Positions 48,874 to 58,922 are shown, counted from the first letter of the stretch. The stretch: 64,000 nt of DNA from Weizmannia acidilactici (GCF_008974185.1 NZ_BKZP01000001.1:124001-188000), one strand, 5' to 3'. A program made the numbers and translations. Notes: a model not told the origin generated them from the sequence alone.

Positions 48874-50124
48874 ATGAGGAAAATTATCAATAAACCGGAA
48901 GTTCTGGCGCCGGCCGGGAACTTGGAAAAACTCAAAATGGCGATCCGCTATGGTGCAGATGCTGTTTATATCGGTGGACAGGCTTACGGTTTGCGTTCAA
49001 GGGCAGGTAATTTTACTTATGATGAAATGAAAGAAGGAGTTGAATTCGCACATGCGCACGGGTCGAAAGTGTATGTGGCCGCAAATATGGTCGGCCATGA
49101 AGGCAACTTTAAAGGTGCAGGGGAATTTTTCCGTACGCTGAAGAAAATCGGAATTGACGCCGCTATCGTATCCGATCCGGGCTTTATTACGATATGCATG
49201 GAAGAAGCACCGGGCCTCGCCGTTCATTTGTCGACGCAGGCTTCCGCAACAAATTACAAAACGCTGGAATTTTGGAAACAGGAAGGTTTGGAACGGGTGG
49301 TACTTGCACGCGAAGTCAGCCTCGAAGAAATCCGCGAAATCCGTAAACATACCGATATGGAAATCGAAGCGTTTGTGCAGGGGGCAATGTGCATCTCGTA
49401 TTCAGGGCGCTGTGTGCTGTCGAACCATATGGCGAACCGCGATGCAAACCGCGGCGGCTGTGCCCAATCGTGCCGGTGGAAATATGAATTATTTGAAAAT
49501 ATCGGTGGGGCGGGGGCAAATGAATTAACCGCTGACGGCGAGCCGTTTTCAATGAGCGCAGTGGACTTGACGATGATCCACCACGTCCCGGAATTGATTG
49601 AAGCAGGCGTTAATAGTTTTAAAATTGAAGGGAGAATGAAGTCGATCCACTACGTCTCGACCGTAACCAACGTTTACCGCGCGATAGTCGATACGTACTG
49701 CGAAGATCCGGAACAATTTGAATTTGACCCGGCGTGGGAAGAAGAAATTTGGAAAGTGGCACAACGGGAGCTGGCGACAGGTTTTTATTTCGGGGAGCCG
49801 GATGAAAATCAGCAGTTGTTCGGCCGCCCGCGCAAAATTCCGAAATATACATTTACGGCGCAGGTGCTTGATTATGACCCGGAAACCAAAATAGCCACGC
49901 TCCAGCAGCGCAACAATTTTGGCGTGGGGGAAGAAGTTGAGTTTTACGGGCCGAAATTTGTCCATTTCAAACAAACGATCCGTGAGATGTGGGATGAAGA
50001 CGGAAACCGCATCGAGCGCGCCCCGAATGCAATGATGATTGTAAAAACAATCGTCGACCATCCTGTTCAGCCTTACTATTTAATGCGGACGCGCAAAACG
50101 CCGATGAGTACAGCCCGTGGATAA
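48874..50124 (+). CDS. U32-family protein, TrhP2/YrrO-like
   Basis: A 416-residue long-form U32 protein. LAPAGNLEKLKMAIRYGADAVYIGG is at the N-terminus. Residues about 172-206 carry the four-cysteine cluster (CISYSGRC, then GGCAQSCRW) that binds an iron-sulfur cluster in homologues. A beta-rich C-terminal domain follows. With the preceding gene it forms the short/long U32 pair used for tRNA U34 hydroxylation (ho5U34). AAGGAGG precedes the ATG. Confidence 0.85.
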   Translation: MRKIINKPEVLAPAGNLEKLKMAIRYGADAVYIGGQAYGLRSRAGNFTYDEMKEGVEFAHAHGSKVYVAANMVGHEGNFKGAGEFFRTLKKIGIDAAIVSDPGFITICMEEAPGLAVHLSTQASATNYKTLEFWKQEGLERVVLAREVSLEEIREIRKHTDMEIEAFVQGAMCISYSGRCVLSNHMANRDANRGGCAQSCRWKYELFENIGGAGANELTADGEPFSMSAVDLTMIHHVPELIEAGVNSFKIEGRMKSIHYVSTVTNVYRAIVDTYCEDPEQFEFDPAWEEEIWKVAQRELATGFYFGEPDENQQLFGRPRKIPKYTFTAQVLDYDPETKIATLQQRNNFGVGEEVEFYGPKFVHFKQTIREMWDEDGNRIERAPNAMMIVKTIVDHPVQPYYLMRTRKTPMSTARG

Positions 50125-50131
50125 TGGCTTG

Positions 50132-50160
50132 TTGTGTTAGAAGAAAAAACCATTTATACT
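50132..50160 (+). promoter_or_regulatory. Sigma-A promoter of miaB-ricA
   Basis: TTGTGT (50132-50137) and TATACT (50155-50160) are separated by 17 bases, about 90 bases before miaB. Confidence 0.65.
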
Positions 50161-50249
50161 AGTACGTATAAGCATTGCATGATTTGCCGGGCAACCGGCT
50201 TTTACATTGGCCGAACAATCGGCAAGTGTAAAAAAGAAAGGAGATTACC

Positions 50250-51797
50250 ATGAACGAGAAACAGCGCTTAGAGCAGCAGCGAGTGAAATCAGTGGAGCCT
50301 GCGGACAAAAAATCCGAAAAGGACTACAGTAAATATTTCCAATCTGTCTATATCCCGCCAAATTTAAAAGAAGCGAGAAAACGAAGCAGGGCAGCAGTCC
50401 AATATTATAAAGATTTTCAAATCGACGAAGACTTGAAAGGCATGGGGGAAGGGTTAAAGTTTTATATCCGGACGTATGGCTGCCAAATGAACGAGCATGA
50501 TACGGAAGTCATGGCCGGCATTTTTATGCAGCTCGGTTATAAACCGACTGATATGGTTGAAGATGCTGATGTGATCCTTTTGAACACATGCGCAATCCGT
50601 GAAAATGCCGAAAATAAAGTATTCGGCGAAATCGGGCACTTGAAACATTTGAAAACGGAAAAACCCGATATGCTGATCGGTGTATGCGGCTGCATGTCAC
50701 AGGAAGAGTCCGTTGTCAATAAAATTTTACAGAAGCACCCGCATGTCGATATGATTTTCGGTACCCATAACATTCATCGCTTGCCGCAAATTTTAAAAGA
50801 AGCGTATATGTCGAAAGCAATGGTTGTGGAAGTGTGGTCCAAAGAAGGGGATGTCATCGAAAACCTGCCGAAAGTGCGCAAGGGCAATATCAAAGCATGG
50901 GTCAATATCATGTACGGTTGCGATAAATTCTGCACGTACTGCATCGTGCCGTATACGCGAGGCAAAGAACGTTCAAGGCGCCCGGAAGACATTATTCAGG
51001 AAGTGCGGGAACTGGCGGCGCAAGGCTATAAAGAGATCACTTTGCTCGGCCAAAACGTGAATGCGTACGGGAAAGATTTTGAAGACATCGAATACGGGCT
51101 CGGCGATTTGATGGACGATCTCCGGAAAATCGATATTCCGCGCATCCGCTTTACGACAAGCCATCCGCGCGACTTTGACGACCGCCTCATCGAAGTCTTG
51201 GCGAAAAAAGGAAATTTGATGGAACATATCCATCTCCCGGTCCAATCAGGTTCAAGCGAAATTTTGAAAATTATGGGCCGCAAATATACAAGGGAGCAAT
51301 ATTTGGAACTTGTCCGCAAAATCAAAGCTGCGATTCCTGACGTTTCATTATCAACCGATATTATTGTCGGCTTCCCGAATGAAACGGAAGAGCAGTTTGA
51401 AGAAACATTGTCGCTTTATAAAGAAGTCGGGTTTGAAACGGCCTATACTTTTATTTATTCCCCGCGTGAAGGCACGCCGGCAGCAAAAATGAAAGACAAC
51501 ATCCCGGTGGAAGTCAAAAAAGAACGGCTGCAGCGCCTGAACGAAGTGGTGAACGCATACTCTAAAGCCGCAATGGAAAAATACGAAGGCCAGACCGTTG
51601 AAGTGCTGGTTGAGGGCGAAAGTAAAAACAATCCGGATATTTTGGCCGGCTATACCCGCAAAAATAAACTGGTCAACTTCAAGGGGCCAAAATCGGCGAT
51701 TGGAAAATTGGTAAAGGTCAAAATTACAAAAGCCAAAACTTGGTCGCTGGACGGGGAAATGGTCGGTGCCGCCGATGCGGTCGGAGTGGAAGCGTGA
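50250..51797 (+). CDS. miaB: tRNA-2-methylthio-N6-dimethylallyladenosine synthase
   Basis: This radical-SAM enzyme methylthiolates i6A at position 37 of tRNAs to ms2i6A. In the 515-residue protein an N-terminal extension precedes the UPF0004 domain, with its three cluster cysteines ([26 protein letters not shown]). The radical SAM motif CDKFCTYC is near residue 224, and a TRAM domain lies at the C-terminus. All six ligand cysteines are present, so the gene looks functional. This matters because the miaA gene that makes its substrate is broken at 59.8-60.6 kb. Confidence 0.97.
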   Translation: MNEKQRLEQQRVKSVEPADKKSEKDYSKYFQSVYIPPNLKEARKRSRAAVQYYKDFQIDEDLKGMGEGLKFYIRTYGCQMNEHDTEVMAGIFMQLGYKPTDMVEDADVILLNTCAIRENAENKVFGEIGHLKHLKTEKPDMLIGVCGCMSQEESVVNKILQKHPHVDMIFGTHNIHRLPQILKEAYMSKAMVVEVWSKEGDVIENLPKVRKGNIKAWVNIMYGCDKFCTYCIVPYTRGKERSRRPEDIIQEVRELAAQGYKEITLLGQNVNAYGKDFEDIEYGLGDLMDDLRKIDIPRIRFTTSHPRDFDDRLIEVLAKKGNLMEHIHLPVQSGSSEILKIMGRKYTREQYLELVRKIKAAIPDVSLSTDIIVGFPNETEEQFEETLSLYKEVGFETAYTFIYSPREGTPAAKMKDNIPVEVKKERLQRLNEVVNAYSKAAMEKYEGQTVEVLVEGESKNNPDILAGYTRKNKLVNFKGPKSAIGKLVKVKITKAKTWSLDGEMVGAADAVGVEA

Positions 51798-52225
51798 TGG
51801 CGAAGTTTACGAAAAATGATATTGTTGCAAAAGCGGCGGAACTCGCGAAAATGATTGCGGAAACGGACGAAGTGGACTATTTTAAACGTGCGGAGGCGCA
51901 AATCAATGAAAATGAGAAAGTCCGCAATTTAATTGCCAGTATCAAAGCCCTGCAAAAGCAGGCCGTAAACTTGCAGCATTATGGAAAAACAGAAGCATTA
52001 AAACAGGTGGAAGAAAAAATTGATACGCTGGAAGAAAAGTTGAACGATATCCCGGTTGTCCAGGAATTTAAGCAATCCCAGGTGGATGTGAATGATCTTC
52101 TCCAGTTGGTTGCGAATACGATTTCCAATACGGTGACGGACGAAATCATTATCTCTACGGGAGGAGACCTTTTAAAAGGGCAGACCGGTTCACAGGTGAA
52201 ATATTCTTCCGGCAAAATCCACTAA
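51797..52225 (+). CDS. ricA: RicA (YmcA), RicAFT regulatory complex subunit
   Basis: A 142-residue helical protein of the YlbF/YmcA family. With YlbF and YaaT it forms the complex that modulates RNase Y maturation of mRNAs and speeds Spo0A phosphorylation in B. subtilis. RAEAQINENEKVRNLIASIKALQKQAVNLQHY and STGGDLLKGQTGSQVKYSS are highly conserved blocks (split here by ordinary variation). The protein contains no cysteine, whereas B. subtilis YmcA has a C-terminal cysteine, as I recall. The ATG overlaps the miaB stop. Confidence 0.94.
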   Translation: MAKFTKNDIVAKAAELAKMIAETDEVDYFKRAEAQINENEKVRNLIASIKALQKQAVNLQHYGKTEALKQVEEKIDTLEEKLNDIPVVQEFKQSQVDVNDLLQLVANTISNTVTDEIIISTGGDLLKGQTGSQVKYSSGKIH

Positions 52226-52266
52226 AAAAGCGGTGCGCGCCTTTTTCGGTGCTCACCGCTTTTTTT
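52224..52266 (+). terminator. Intrinsic terminator after ricA
   Basis: A perfect 12-bp stem AAAAAAGCGGTG/CACCGCTTTTTT with an 18-nt loop, usable in both directions. Confidence 0.9.
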
Positions 52267-52401
52267 AACGCAGCCTCTTGGAGAACCGGCGCAGAGCGGT
52301 TGATGTAATCTATCTTTCTTTTTAAAACTTCCGGGCACCTCCCCAAAACTTCTGCATAACTTAAAAATACCTTTATATCCGGGACAGGAAAAAAGTTTGG
52401 C

Positions 52402-52429
52402 ACACCGGCCTGGGTAAAAGCATAGGATG
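52402..52429 (+). promoter_or_regulatory. Candidate sigma-K promoter of cotE
   Basis: CATAGGATG (52421-52429) is one base from the sigma-K minus-10 CATANNNTA, with ACACC about 15-17 bases upstream. In B. subtilis cotE has both a sigma-E and a sigma-K promoter. A convincing sigma-E site was not found in the rest of the 190-bp spacer. Confidence 0.4.
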
Positions 52430-52460
52430 AATTGAAAATAATTGAGGAGGGTTCGCTCGA

Positions 52461-53000
52461 ATGGCAGAATATAGAGAAATCATTACAAAAGCAGTTGTTG
52501 CGAAAGGGCGCAAATTTACGCAGTCCAACCATACGATATGCCCGCCGCATCATCCTTCGAGCATTTTAGGCTGCTGGATTATCAACCATAAGTACGAAGC
52601 TAAGAAAGTGGATAAAGAAGTTGAAATCCGCGGCTCTTACGATGTCAACATTTGGTATTCCCATAACGATAATACGCGGACATCGGTGATGACGGAAAAA
52701 GTTGAATACACCGATACCGTCAAATTAAATTACCGGGACCCAGATTGCCTTGACGACAAAGAAGTCATCGCAAGCGTCTTGCAGCAGCCAAATTGCATCG
52801 AAGCGGTCATTTCGCCAAACGGGAATAAAATTATTGTGAGTGTTGAAAGAGAATTCCTCGTTGAAGTGATCGGGGAAACAAAAGTTTGTGTCGCTATCCA
52901 TCCGGACGGCTGCGGCGGCGATGATGAATGGGAAGAAGAATCCGGCGATGAATTTGAAGAACTGAATCCAGACTTTTTAGTGGGCAGCGAAGAAGAATAA
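52461..53000 (+). CDS. cotE: Outer spore coat morphogenetic protein CotE
   Basis: CotE organises the outer coat layer of the spore. In the 179-residue protein [22 protein letters not shown] is the conserved N-terminal assembly region. [23 protein letters not shown] lies centrally, and the C-terminal 25 residues are strongly acidic ([17 protein letters not shown]), the part that recruits other coat proteins. AATTGAGGAGGG precedes the ATG. Position between ricA and mutS matches B. subtilis. Confidence 0.97.
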   Translation: MAEYREIITKAVVAKGRKFTQSNHTICPPHHPSSILGCWIINHKYEAKKVDKEVEIRGSYDVNIWYSHNDNTRTSVMTEKVEYTDTVKLNYRDPDCLDDKEVIASVLQQPNCIEAVISPNGNKIIVSVEREFLVEVIGETKVCVAIHPDGCGGDDEWEEESGDEFEELNPDFLVGSEEE

Positions 53001-53008
53001 AAGCATTC

Positions 53009-53039
53009 AACTAGGAGATCATCGCACTCCTAGTTTTTT
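53009..53039 (+). terminator. Intrinsic terminator after cotE
   Basis: A perfect 9-bp stem AACTAGGAG/CTCCTAGTT with a 9-nt loop runs into T residues. Confidence 0.88.
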
Positions 53040-53076
53040 CTTGTATATTCAATTTATGAAGGTACACATGCAAATA

Positions 53077-53085
53077 TGTTATAAT
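53077..53085 (+). promoter_or_regulatory. Extended minus-10 promoter of mutSL
   Basis: TGTTATAAT is a perfect extended minus-10 about 50 bases before mutS; the minus-35 region is poor. Confidence 0.6.
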
Positions 53086-53136
53086 AAACAGTATTGAAAT
53101 AAACGAAGTTGAAAGCAGGAAAGGAATTTGGTAAGA

Positions 53137-55734
53137 ATGGCTGCGTATACCCCAATGATTCAGCAGTATTTACAAGTGAAGGCGGAATATCAGGATGCCT
53201 TTTTGTTTTTCCGCCTCGGCGATTTTTACGAAATGTTTTTCGAAGATGCCATCAAGGCTTCCCAGGAATTAGAAATTACGTTGACAAGCAGGGACGGCGG
53301 CGGCGAAGAGAGAATCCCGATGTGCGGGGTACCGTACCATTCAGCAACTGCCTATATTGAGCAACTGGTCGGAAAAGGCTATAAAGTGGCGATTTGCGAG
53401 CAAATGGAAGACCCGAAACTGGCAAAAGGGGTTATCAAACGGGAAGTGATCCAGCTGATTACCCCGGGGACGATGATGGAAGGAAAATCCCTTTCCGAGA
53501 AGGAGAATCATTATATCGCGTCTATTGCCGCCATCCCAAATGGGGGGTTTGCGCTTGCTTATATTGATTTATCGACAGGCGAGAGCCGCGCAACGGTGTT
53601 GGATGGCCCATTTGAAGAGACCTTCAATGAACTTAATTCGATCGGGGCAAAAGAAGCGGTTGTTGATCCGGATTTCCCTGAAGATTTTTGTAAATTGATG
53701 AAGAACAGCGGGAATATTACGATTTCATATGAAACGGACACAACGGAAAAGGAAGATTTTACAAAGCTTTTGGCCGGTGCGGGCACAGAAAATCTGAGGC
53801 TGTCTGTTACAAGGTTATTAAACTATTTATACCGGACACAGAAAAGAAGCCTTGACCATTTGCAGCCGGTAGAAGTGTATGAAGTCCGCCAGTATTTAAA
53901 AATCGACTATTACTCAAAGCGCAATCTTGAACTGACAGAAACAATCCGCGCACAGGGGAAGAAGGGGTCACTCCTTTGGCTGCTTGATGAAACGATGACG
54001 GCTATGGGCGCACGCCTTTTAAAGCAATGGATCGACCGCCCGCTTTTGAAACGTGAAAAAATCGAAGCGCGGCTCGCCATGGTTGAAACCTTCCTCAACC
54101 ATTACTTTGAAAGGCAGGATATCCGGGAACGGCTGAAAGAAGTGTACGATTTGGAAAGGCTTGCCGGCCGGGTTGCGTTCGGCAATGTGAATGCGCGCGA
54201 CCTCATTCAGCTAAAATGCTCGCTCCAGCAGGTTCCGGGTATCCGCGCGTTGATTGAAAGCTTAGGGAATGCGGAAAGCGAAAAACTTGCCTCGCTTCTT
54301 GATCCGTGCGAGGAACTGACAGATCTGCTTGAACGCGCGATTGCAGACAATCCCCCTGTCTCCGTTAAAGAAGGCGGCATGATCCGCGACGGCTACGATG
54401 AAGAGCTCGACCGTTACCGGGACGCGAGCAAAAACGGCAAGCAGTGGATTGCAAGCCTCGAACAGGAGGAGCGGGAACGGACCGGGATTAAGTCGCTGAA
54501 AGTTGGTTACAACCGTGTGTTCGGCTATTATATTGAGGTGACAAAAGCGAATCTCCACCTGCTGGAAGAAGGACGCTACGAACGTAAGCAGACGCTTGCA
54601 AACGCCGAAAGGTTTATTACCCCCGAGCTCAAAGAAAAAGAAGCGCTCATTTTGCAGGCGGAAGAAAGGATCATTGATCTTGAATACGAGCTGTTTACGG
54701 AAATTCGCGGACACGTAAAAGAGTTTATTCCGCGCCTGCAAAGCCTTGCCAAAGCGGTCAGCATGATTGATGTGCTCCAAAGTTTTGCAACCGTAAGTGA
54801 AAACCGCCATTATACGAAACCTGTTTTCCGTGAAGACGGCGTATTGAAAATCACAGACGGCCGCCACCCGGTTGTCGAAAAAGTGCTCGATTCACAAAGC
54901 TATGTGCCGAACGACTGCCTGATGGATGGCCGACGTGAAATCCTTTTGATTACTGGGCCGAATATGTCGGGGAAAAGCACATATATGCGGCAGATTGCGT
55001 TGACAGTGATCCTCGCGCAAATGGGTTGCTTTGTGCCGGCTGACGAAGCGGAACTGCCGATCTTTGACCAAATTTTTACAAGAATTGGTGCTGCGGATGA
55101 TTTAATTTCCGGGCAGAGCACGTTTATGGTGGAAATGCTCGAAGCGAAAAATGCCATTGCCCACGCGACAAAAAACAGTTTGATTTTATTTGATGAAATA
55201 GGCCGCGGAACCTCTACATATGACGGTATGGCGCTTGCACAGGCCATGATCGAATATATCCATGATAAAATCGGGGCAAAAACGCTTTTCTCCACCCATT
55301 ACCATGAGCTGACCGCGCTTTCCGAAGAATTGGACAAACTGCAAAATATCCATGTCAGTGCCATGGAGCAAAACGGAAGAGTCGTTTTTCTCCATAAAAT
55401 CAAAGAAGGCCCGGCCGATAAAAGCTACGGGATCCATGTTGCCCAATTGGCCGGCCTACCGGATGGCGTGATCAAGCGTGCCGAGAAAATTTTGCATGAA
55501 TTTGAGAACCACGACGGGGGCGAAAAGCAATTGCCTGCTCGCGAAACGGCTGCTGCCCATGAAGCGCCGGCCCAGCTGTCATTTTTTGAAGAGCCGGAAG
55601 AAATCAGGCATAAGGAGCCTGTTTTAAAGGAAAGAAAAGTGATCCAGCAAATCAAAGAACTGGATTTGCTTGAAATGACGCCGCTGCAGGCGATGAACGC
55701 CCTATATGAGATCCAGAAAAAATTAAAAAAATAG
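53137..55734 (+). CDS. mutS: DNA mismatch repair protein MutS
   Basis: MutS recognises mismatches and small loops. In the 865-residue protein the mismatch-contacting Phe-x-Glu is in [11 protein letters not shown] near residue 30, and Walker [10 protein letters not shown] near 607. [12 protein letters not shown] and STHYHEL follow, and a clamp-binding QLSFFEE near the C-terminus. The ATG at 53137 matches the B. subtilis N-terminus ([12 protein letters not shown]); an in-frame TTG at 53128 sits closer to the ribosome binding site and cannot be excluded. It overlaps the mutL leader closely. Confidence 0.97.
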   Translation: MAAYTPMIQQYLQVKAEYQDAFLFFRLGDFYEMFFEDAIKASQELEITLTSRDGGGEERIPMCGVPYHSATAYIEQLVGKGYKVAICEQMEDPKLAKGVIKREVIQLITPGTMMEGKSLSEKENHYIASIAAIPNGGFALAYIDLSTGESRATVLDGPFEETFNELNSIGAKEAVVDPDFPEDFCKLMKNSGNITISYETDTTEKEDFTKLLAGAGTENLRLSVTRLLNYLYRTQKRSLDHLQPVEVYEVRQYLKIDYYSKRNLELTETIRAQGKKGSLLWLLDETMTAMGARLLKQWIDRPLLKREKIEARLAMVETFLNHYFERQDIRERLKEVYDLERLAGRVAFGNVNARDLIQLKCSLQQVPGIRALIESLGNAESEKLASLLDPCEELTDLLERAIADNPPVSVKEGGMIRDGYDEELDRYRDASKNGKQWIASLEQEERERTGIKSLKVGYNRVFGYYIEVTKANLHLLEEGRYERKQTLANAERFITPELKEKEALILQAEERIIDLEYELFTEIRGHVKEFIPRLQSLAKAVSMIDVLQSFATVSENRHYTKPVFREDGVLKITDGRHPVVEKVLDSQSYVPNDCLMDGRREILLITGPNMSGKSTYMRQIALTVILAQMGCFVPADEAELPIFDQIFTRIGAADDLISGQSTFMVEMLEAKNAIAHATKNSLILFDEIGRGTSTYDGMALAQAMIEYIHDKIGAKTLFSTHYHELTALSEELDKLQNIHVSAMEQNGRVVFLHKIKEGPADKSYGIHVAQLAGLPDGVIKRAEKILHEFENHDGGEKQLPARETAAAHEAPAQLSFFEEPEEIRHKEPVLKERKVIQQIKELDLLEMTPLQAMNALYEIQKKLKK

Positions 55735-55749
55735 GTGGTGTTGTCCGCG

Positions 55750-57651
55750 ATGGGGAAAATTGCCCAATTGGACGAGTGGCTTTCCAACAGGATTGCTGCC
55801 GGAGAAGTGGTGGAACGGCCAGCATCTGTTGTCAAGGAGTTGGTGGAAAACGCGATTGATGCACAAAGCACCGTGATTGAAATCGATGTGGAAGAAGCCG
55901 GCCTCCAGAAAATCCATGTCATCGACAACGGCACTGGCATTGAAGCGGATGATGTGGAGCTAGCATTTTCGCGCCATGCGACAAGTAAAATTAAAAACGA
56001 GCATGATTTATTCCGTATTCGTTCGCTTGGTTTCCGCGGTGAGGCACTGCCGAGCATTGCGTCCGTTGCTCGCGTGGAAATCGTAACGTCAACCGGTGAA
56101 GGGCCGGGCATAAAAGCCATAATAGAAGGAGGAAAATGGCTTTCTCACGAAACGGCGCCAAGCCGGAAAGGGACGGAAATGACAGTCACGGATTTATTTT
56201 TCAACACCCCGGCACGGCTAAAATATATGAAATCGATCCACACCGAGCTCGGCAATATTACCGATGTCGTCAATCGCCTGGCGCTTGCCCATCCGGAAGT
56301 GTCAATCCGCCTCCGCCATGGGGGGAAGATGCTTTTGCAGACAAATGGAAACGGCGATGTGCGCCAGGTGCTCGCTGCCATTTACGGGGTCAATATTGCA
56401 AAAAAGATGATTCCAATCCATGCGGAAACGCTTGATTTTGAACTCAACGGTTATATTGCCCTTCCGGAAATCACAAGGGCGTCGCGCAATTATATTTCTA
56501 CGATGGTCAACGGCCGGTTCATAAAAAATTACCCGCTTGCCAAGGCGATTTTGGAAGGGTACCATACGCTGCTTCCGATCGGCCGTTATCCGATTGCGCT
56601 GCTTTCGGTGAGAATGGATCCGGTTCTCGTAGATGCCAATGTCCACCCTGCAAAGCTTGAAGTGCGTCTCAGCAAAGAAAAAGAGCTTTGCCAAATCATT
56701 TCGGAAACGATCAAAGCCGCATTTAAGAAGCAGGAATTGATCCCTACCGGCATGATCCGGGCAGCGGAGAAGCCAAAGCAGGAGCAGGTTTCATTCCGGC
56801 TTGACCATCTGCCGGAAAAAGAGGGGCCGAAAAATGTGGAAGCCCCCGTAAAACCAAGTTTTCCGATTTATTCGCATAAAGATGCTTTGCTGCCCGAACA
56901 AGAAATGAAAAAACTGTATATGCCGAACCCTGGACAAAGTCCGGAAACTCCTTCTCCGCTTTCAAAGCCGCCAGAGGATCCGGTTTTTCCGGAAACGGTC
57001 CGGGAAACGGATACGGCATTCGATTATAAAGAAGCAGAACAGACGATTGCCGTTGAGAATCCGGCGCCGCGCGTTCCGCCAATGTATCCGATCGGCCAGA
57101 TGCACGGCACATATATTTTCGCGCAAAATGAAAACGGCCTGTACATCATTGACCAGCACGCCGCCCAGGAAAGGGTCAAATACGAATATTTCCGCGAAAA
57201 AGTGGGAGAGGTCAAAAAAGAACTGCAGGATATGCTTGTGCCACTGACGCTTGAATACTCGACGGACGAGGCGATTAAAATTCAGGAAAACCTTGATGCG
57301 CTGAAAGAAGTCGGCGTTTTTTTGGAACCGTTCGGGCATAACAGCTTTATCGTCCGTTCGCATCCGACATGGTTCCCGAAAAACGAGGAAAAAGAAGTCA
57401 TTGAAGAAATGATTGAACAGGTCCTTTTGGTGAAAAAAGTGGATATCAAAAAATTGCGCGAAGAAGCGGCCATCATGATGAGCTGCAAAGGCTCGATTAA
57501 GGCAAACCGGCACTTGCGCAATGACGAAATCCAGGCGCTTCTGGACGCCCTCCGGATGTCGTCCGACCCGTTCACATGCCCGCACGGTCGCCCGATTATC
57601 ATTCATTACTCGGTTTACGATCTTGAGAAGATGTTTAAGAGGGTGATGTAG
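55750..57651 (+). CDS. mutL: DNA mismatch repair protein MutL
   Basis: MutL couples MutS to strand incision. In the 633-residue protein the N-terminal GHKL ATPase has [16 protein letters not shown] and [14 protein letters not shown] Pro-rich linker (about 345-430) follows. The C-terminal endonuclease domain has [12 protein letters not shown] near 467 and CPHGRPIII at the end. It is therefore a nicking-type MutL, as in other MutH-less bacteria. The ATG at 55750 follows TAGGTGGTG; a GTG five codons earlier is possible. Confidence 0.97.
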   Translation: MGKIAQLDEWLSNRIAAGEVVERPASVVKELVENAIDAQSTVIEIDVEEAGLQKIHVIDNGTGIEADDVELAFSRHATSKIKNEHDLFRIRSLGFRGEALPSIASVARVEIVTSTGEGPGIKAIIEGGKWLSHETAPSRKGTEMTVTDLFFNTPARLKYMKSIHTELGNITDVVNRLALAHPEVSIRLRHGGKMLLQTNGNGDVRQVLAAIYGVNIAKKMIPIHAETLDFELNGYIALPEITRASRNYISTMVNGRFIKNYPLAKAILEGYHTLLPIGRYPIALLSVRMDPVLVDANVHPAKLEVRLSKEKELCQIISETIKAAFKKQELIPTGMIRAAEKPKQEQVSFRLDHLPEKEGPKNVEAPVKPSFPIYSHKDALLPEQEMKKLYMPNPGQSPETPSPLSKPPEDPVFPETVRETDTAFDYKEAEQTIAVENPAPRVPPMYPIGQMHGTYIFAQNENGLYIIDQHAAQERVKYEYFREKVGEVKKELQDMLVPLTLEYSTDEAIKIQENLDALKEVGVFLEPFGHNSFIVRSHPTWFPKNEEKEVIEEMIEQVLLVKKVDIKKLREEAAIMMSCKGSIKANRHLRNDEIQALLDALRMSSDPFTCPHGRPIIIHYSVYDLEKMFKRVM

Positions 57652-57699
57652 TTTGAGCAAAATCCCCTTATGAAATTGGGGGAGGATATTAAATCGCAC

Positions 57700-57728
57700 T
57701 TGACACATCGGATTAATATGCATATAAT
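57700..57728 (+). promoter_or_regulatory. Consensus sigma-A promoter of the SAM riboswitch transcript
   Basis: TTGACA (57700-57705) and TATAAT (57723-57728) both match the consensus perfectly, with a 17-base spacer. This is the best promoter in the window. Confidence 0.92.
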
Positions 57729-57754
57729 AAAACCAACATACATTTACATCGATT

Positions 57755-57857
57755 AACTTATCCAGAGAGGTGGAGGGATTGGCCCGATGAAACCTCAGCA
57801 ACCGGCCTGCACGGCACGGTGCTAATTCCAATAAGCCTGAGGCTTTGAAGATAAGTT
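57755..57857 (+). ncRNA. SAM-I riboswitch (S box) aptamer
   Basis: Perfect 8-bp P1 arms (AACTTATC 57755-57762, GATAAGTT 57850-57857) enclose the S-box core. AGAGAGGTGGAGGGA and CGATGAAACCTCAGCAACC are the conserved K-turn and SAM-pocket sequences. It starts about 20 bases after a consensus promoter and is followed by an intrinsic terminator, so SAM should switch transcription off. Known S-box genes are mostly for methionine and cysteine metabolism; here the only gene downstream is a 69-residue basic protein. Confidence 0.95.
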
Positions 57858-57879
57858 GAGGTGACATGCCCATTTGAAG

Positions 57880-57917
57880 AACCCCTCTTCTTATTTTTGA
57901 AGCGGGGTTTTATTTTT
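57880..57917 (+). terminator. Riboswitch-controlled terminator
   Basis: AACCCC(T)CTTC pairs with GAAG(C)GGGGTT (one mismatch) and is followed by TTATTTTT. It is the expression platform of the SAM riboswitch. Confidence 0.85.
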
Positions 57918-57937
57918 AAATAAAAGGAGCGATACAA

Positions 57938-58147
57938 ATGGGCAATATAAAAGACAGGGAATTGGCAGCTGAAAAAAGGAGGAATGAACTGATTGACCGG
58001 CTGATTGCCTTCCATATTTATAAAAAAGGAGGGAAGCACCTGTTTGAACTCACGCTTCACGAACTTGAACAGGAATACAGGCATATCCAATCGCAGGTGC
58101 ATCCCCACAGCGGCTGGGAATCGATCCATTGGAAACGGAAAAAATAA
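57938..58147 (+). CDS. Small basic protein, FbpA-like, under SAM riboswitch control
   Basis: A 69-residue, strongly basic protein with AAAGGAG upstream of its ATG. The core RRNELIDRLIAFHIYKKGGK, then HLFELTLHELEQEY, resembles the Fur-regulated basic protein A (FbpA) family of Bacillus. That family acts with the small RNA FsrA in iron-sparing control. The match is by eye and from memory. No Fur box is seen; instead the gene is the sole cistron after an S-box riboswitch, so it should be expressed when SAM is low. Confidence 0.75.
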   Translation: MGNIKDRELAAEKRRNELIDRLIAFHIYKKGGKHLFELTLHELEQEYRHIQSQVHPHSGWESIHWKRKK

Positions 58148-58177
58148 ACCGGAAAGGTCATTTTAAATCCTGTTCCC

Positions 58178-58315
58178 TTAGGCGGTCAACCGTTCCATTT
58201 CAAAATAGGCGGCATTGAGCTGCCTGTGCGTTTCGGAAATTCCTTTTTCCTCCAAGGTATTTCCCGCGGATTTTATAATAAGAACGCGGGTTGAACCATT
58301 TATGCCCTTTTTCAC
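58178..58315 (-). CDS. Hypothetical 45-residue protein
   Basis: A short frame on the minus strand starting at GTG, with AAAGGAGGCGA seven bases upstream, which is an excellent ribosome binding site. The product begins MKKGINGSTRVLII and ends AAYFEMERLTA. The second half (LEEKGISETHRQLNAAYFEMERL) looks like one amphipathic helix. It is not recognised. It lies downstream of a Spo0E-like gene on the same strand and converges with the FbpA-like gene. Confidence 0.5.
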   Translation of the reverse strand: MKKGINGSTRVLIIKSAGNTLEEKGISETHRQLNAAYFEMERLTA

Positions 58316-58391
58316 AATCTCGCCTCCTTTCATTCAGCTGCCCATAGTGTTGCCGTAAAAACGGGAAATATCCGGCGGAAATGGAGACGTT

Positions 58392-58601
58392 TTAATCGGA
58401 GAACGAAGCATCTTTGCCTTTTTGGAGCATGTACAGCTGGTATTCATAAATGAGCTTGTCCAGGAGCTGGCTCTGGCGGATGGTTTCCGGGTGGTTAAAA
58501 CCTTTTTGCACGGCAAATTGCATCATCTTTTTCCGGATTATGTTGATGTTGCGGGACAAATTAGAAGTTTTTTGGTTTGGTTTACGGTTGTTTTTTGGCA
58601 T
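58392..58601 (-). CDS. Spo0E-like aspartyl-phosphate phosphatase
   Basis: A 69-residue protein whose C-terminal 45 residues match the Spo0E family: INIIRKKMMQFAVQKGF, then SQLLDKLIYEYQLYM. The S-Q-x-x-D block holds the catalytic region of these phosphatases, which remove phosphate from Spo0A and so hold back sporulation. The ATG at 58601 is chosen because GGAAAGGA lies eight bases upstream; a frame open to 58637 is less likely. It is not present at this site in B. subtilis. Confidence 0.8.
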   Translation of the reverse strand: MPKNNRKPNQKTSNLSRNINIIRKKMMQFAVQKGFNHPETIRQSQLLDKLIYEYQLYMLQKGKDASFSD

Positions 58602-58707
58602 ACAAACGTTCCTTTCCGGAAATATGGGGGGAAACAATTAAGCAAAAATTTTCACGGAGCGGGACAATCAGATCCGTTTTGGAGAATGTTTGCGGATTGG
58701 AAAGAGG

Positions 58708-58884
58708 CTATTCTTCGGATCGGCCGAGAGGAATTTCGTCATGATCGGGATGGATGACGCACCCAATCAAAAGAATATCTTCATAAATACTCTTTTTTAC
58801 GCTTTCATATGGGCATTTCCGGTAATCATCCAGAAGGCGCCCCAAATCAATAATGAATAATAAGGTTTCTTCCTCTTTGACCAT
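58708..58884 (-). CDS. Hypothetical 58-residue acidic protein
   Basis: A minus-strand frame beginning MVKEEETLLFIIDLGRLLDDY and ending DEIPLGRSEE, preceded by a weak AGGT-type site. The composition is acidic and helical, with a hydrophobic patch ILLIGCVIHPDHDE. It is not recognised. It is first in a row of three small minus-strand genes behind a candidate promoter. Confidence 0.5.
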   Translation of the reverse strand: MVKEEETLLFIIDLGRLLDDYRKCPYESVKKSIYEDILLIGCVIHPDHDEIPLGRSEE

Positions 58885-58922
58885 CTATCATAATACCTGC
58901 CTATCATTTGTGATCAACCCTT

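Noticed and set aside
50186-50204. Terminator after the long U32 gene
   Set aside because: Only a 5-bp GCCGG/CCGGC stem with four T residues, located after the miaB promoter rather than before it.
56962-57873. 303-residue minus-strand open frame across mutL and the riboswitch
   Set aside because: It is antisense to mutL and to the S-box, with Phe/His/Arg-rich translation typical of shadow frames.
58422-58757. 111-residue plus-strand frame
   Set aside because: It is antisense to the Spo0E-like gene, which has the family motif and a ribosome binding site.
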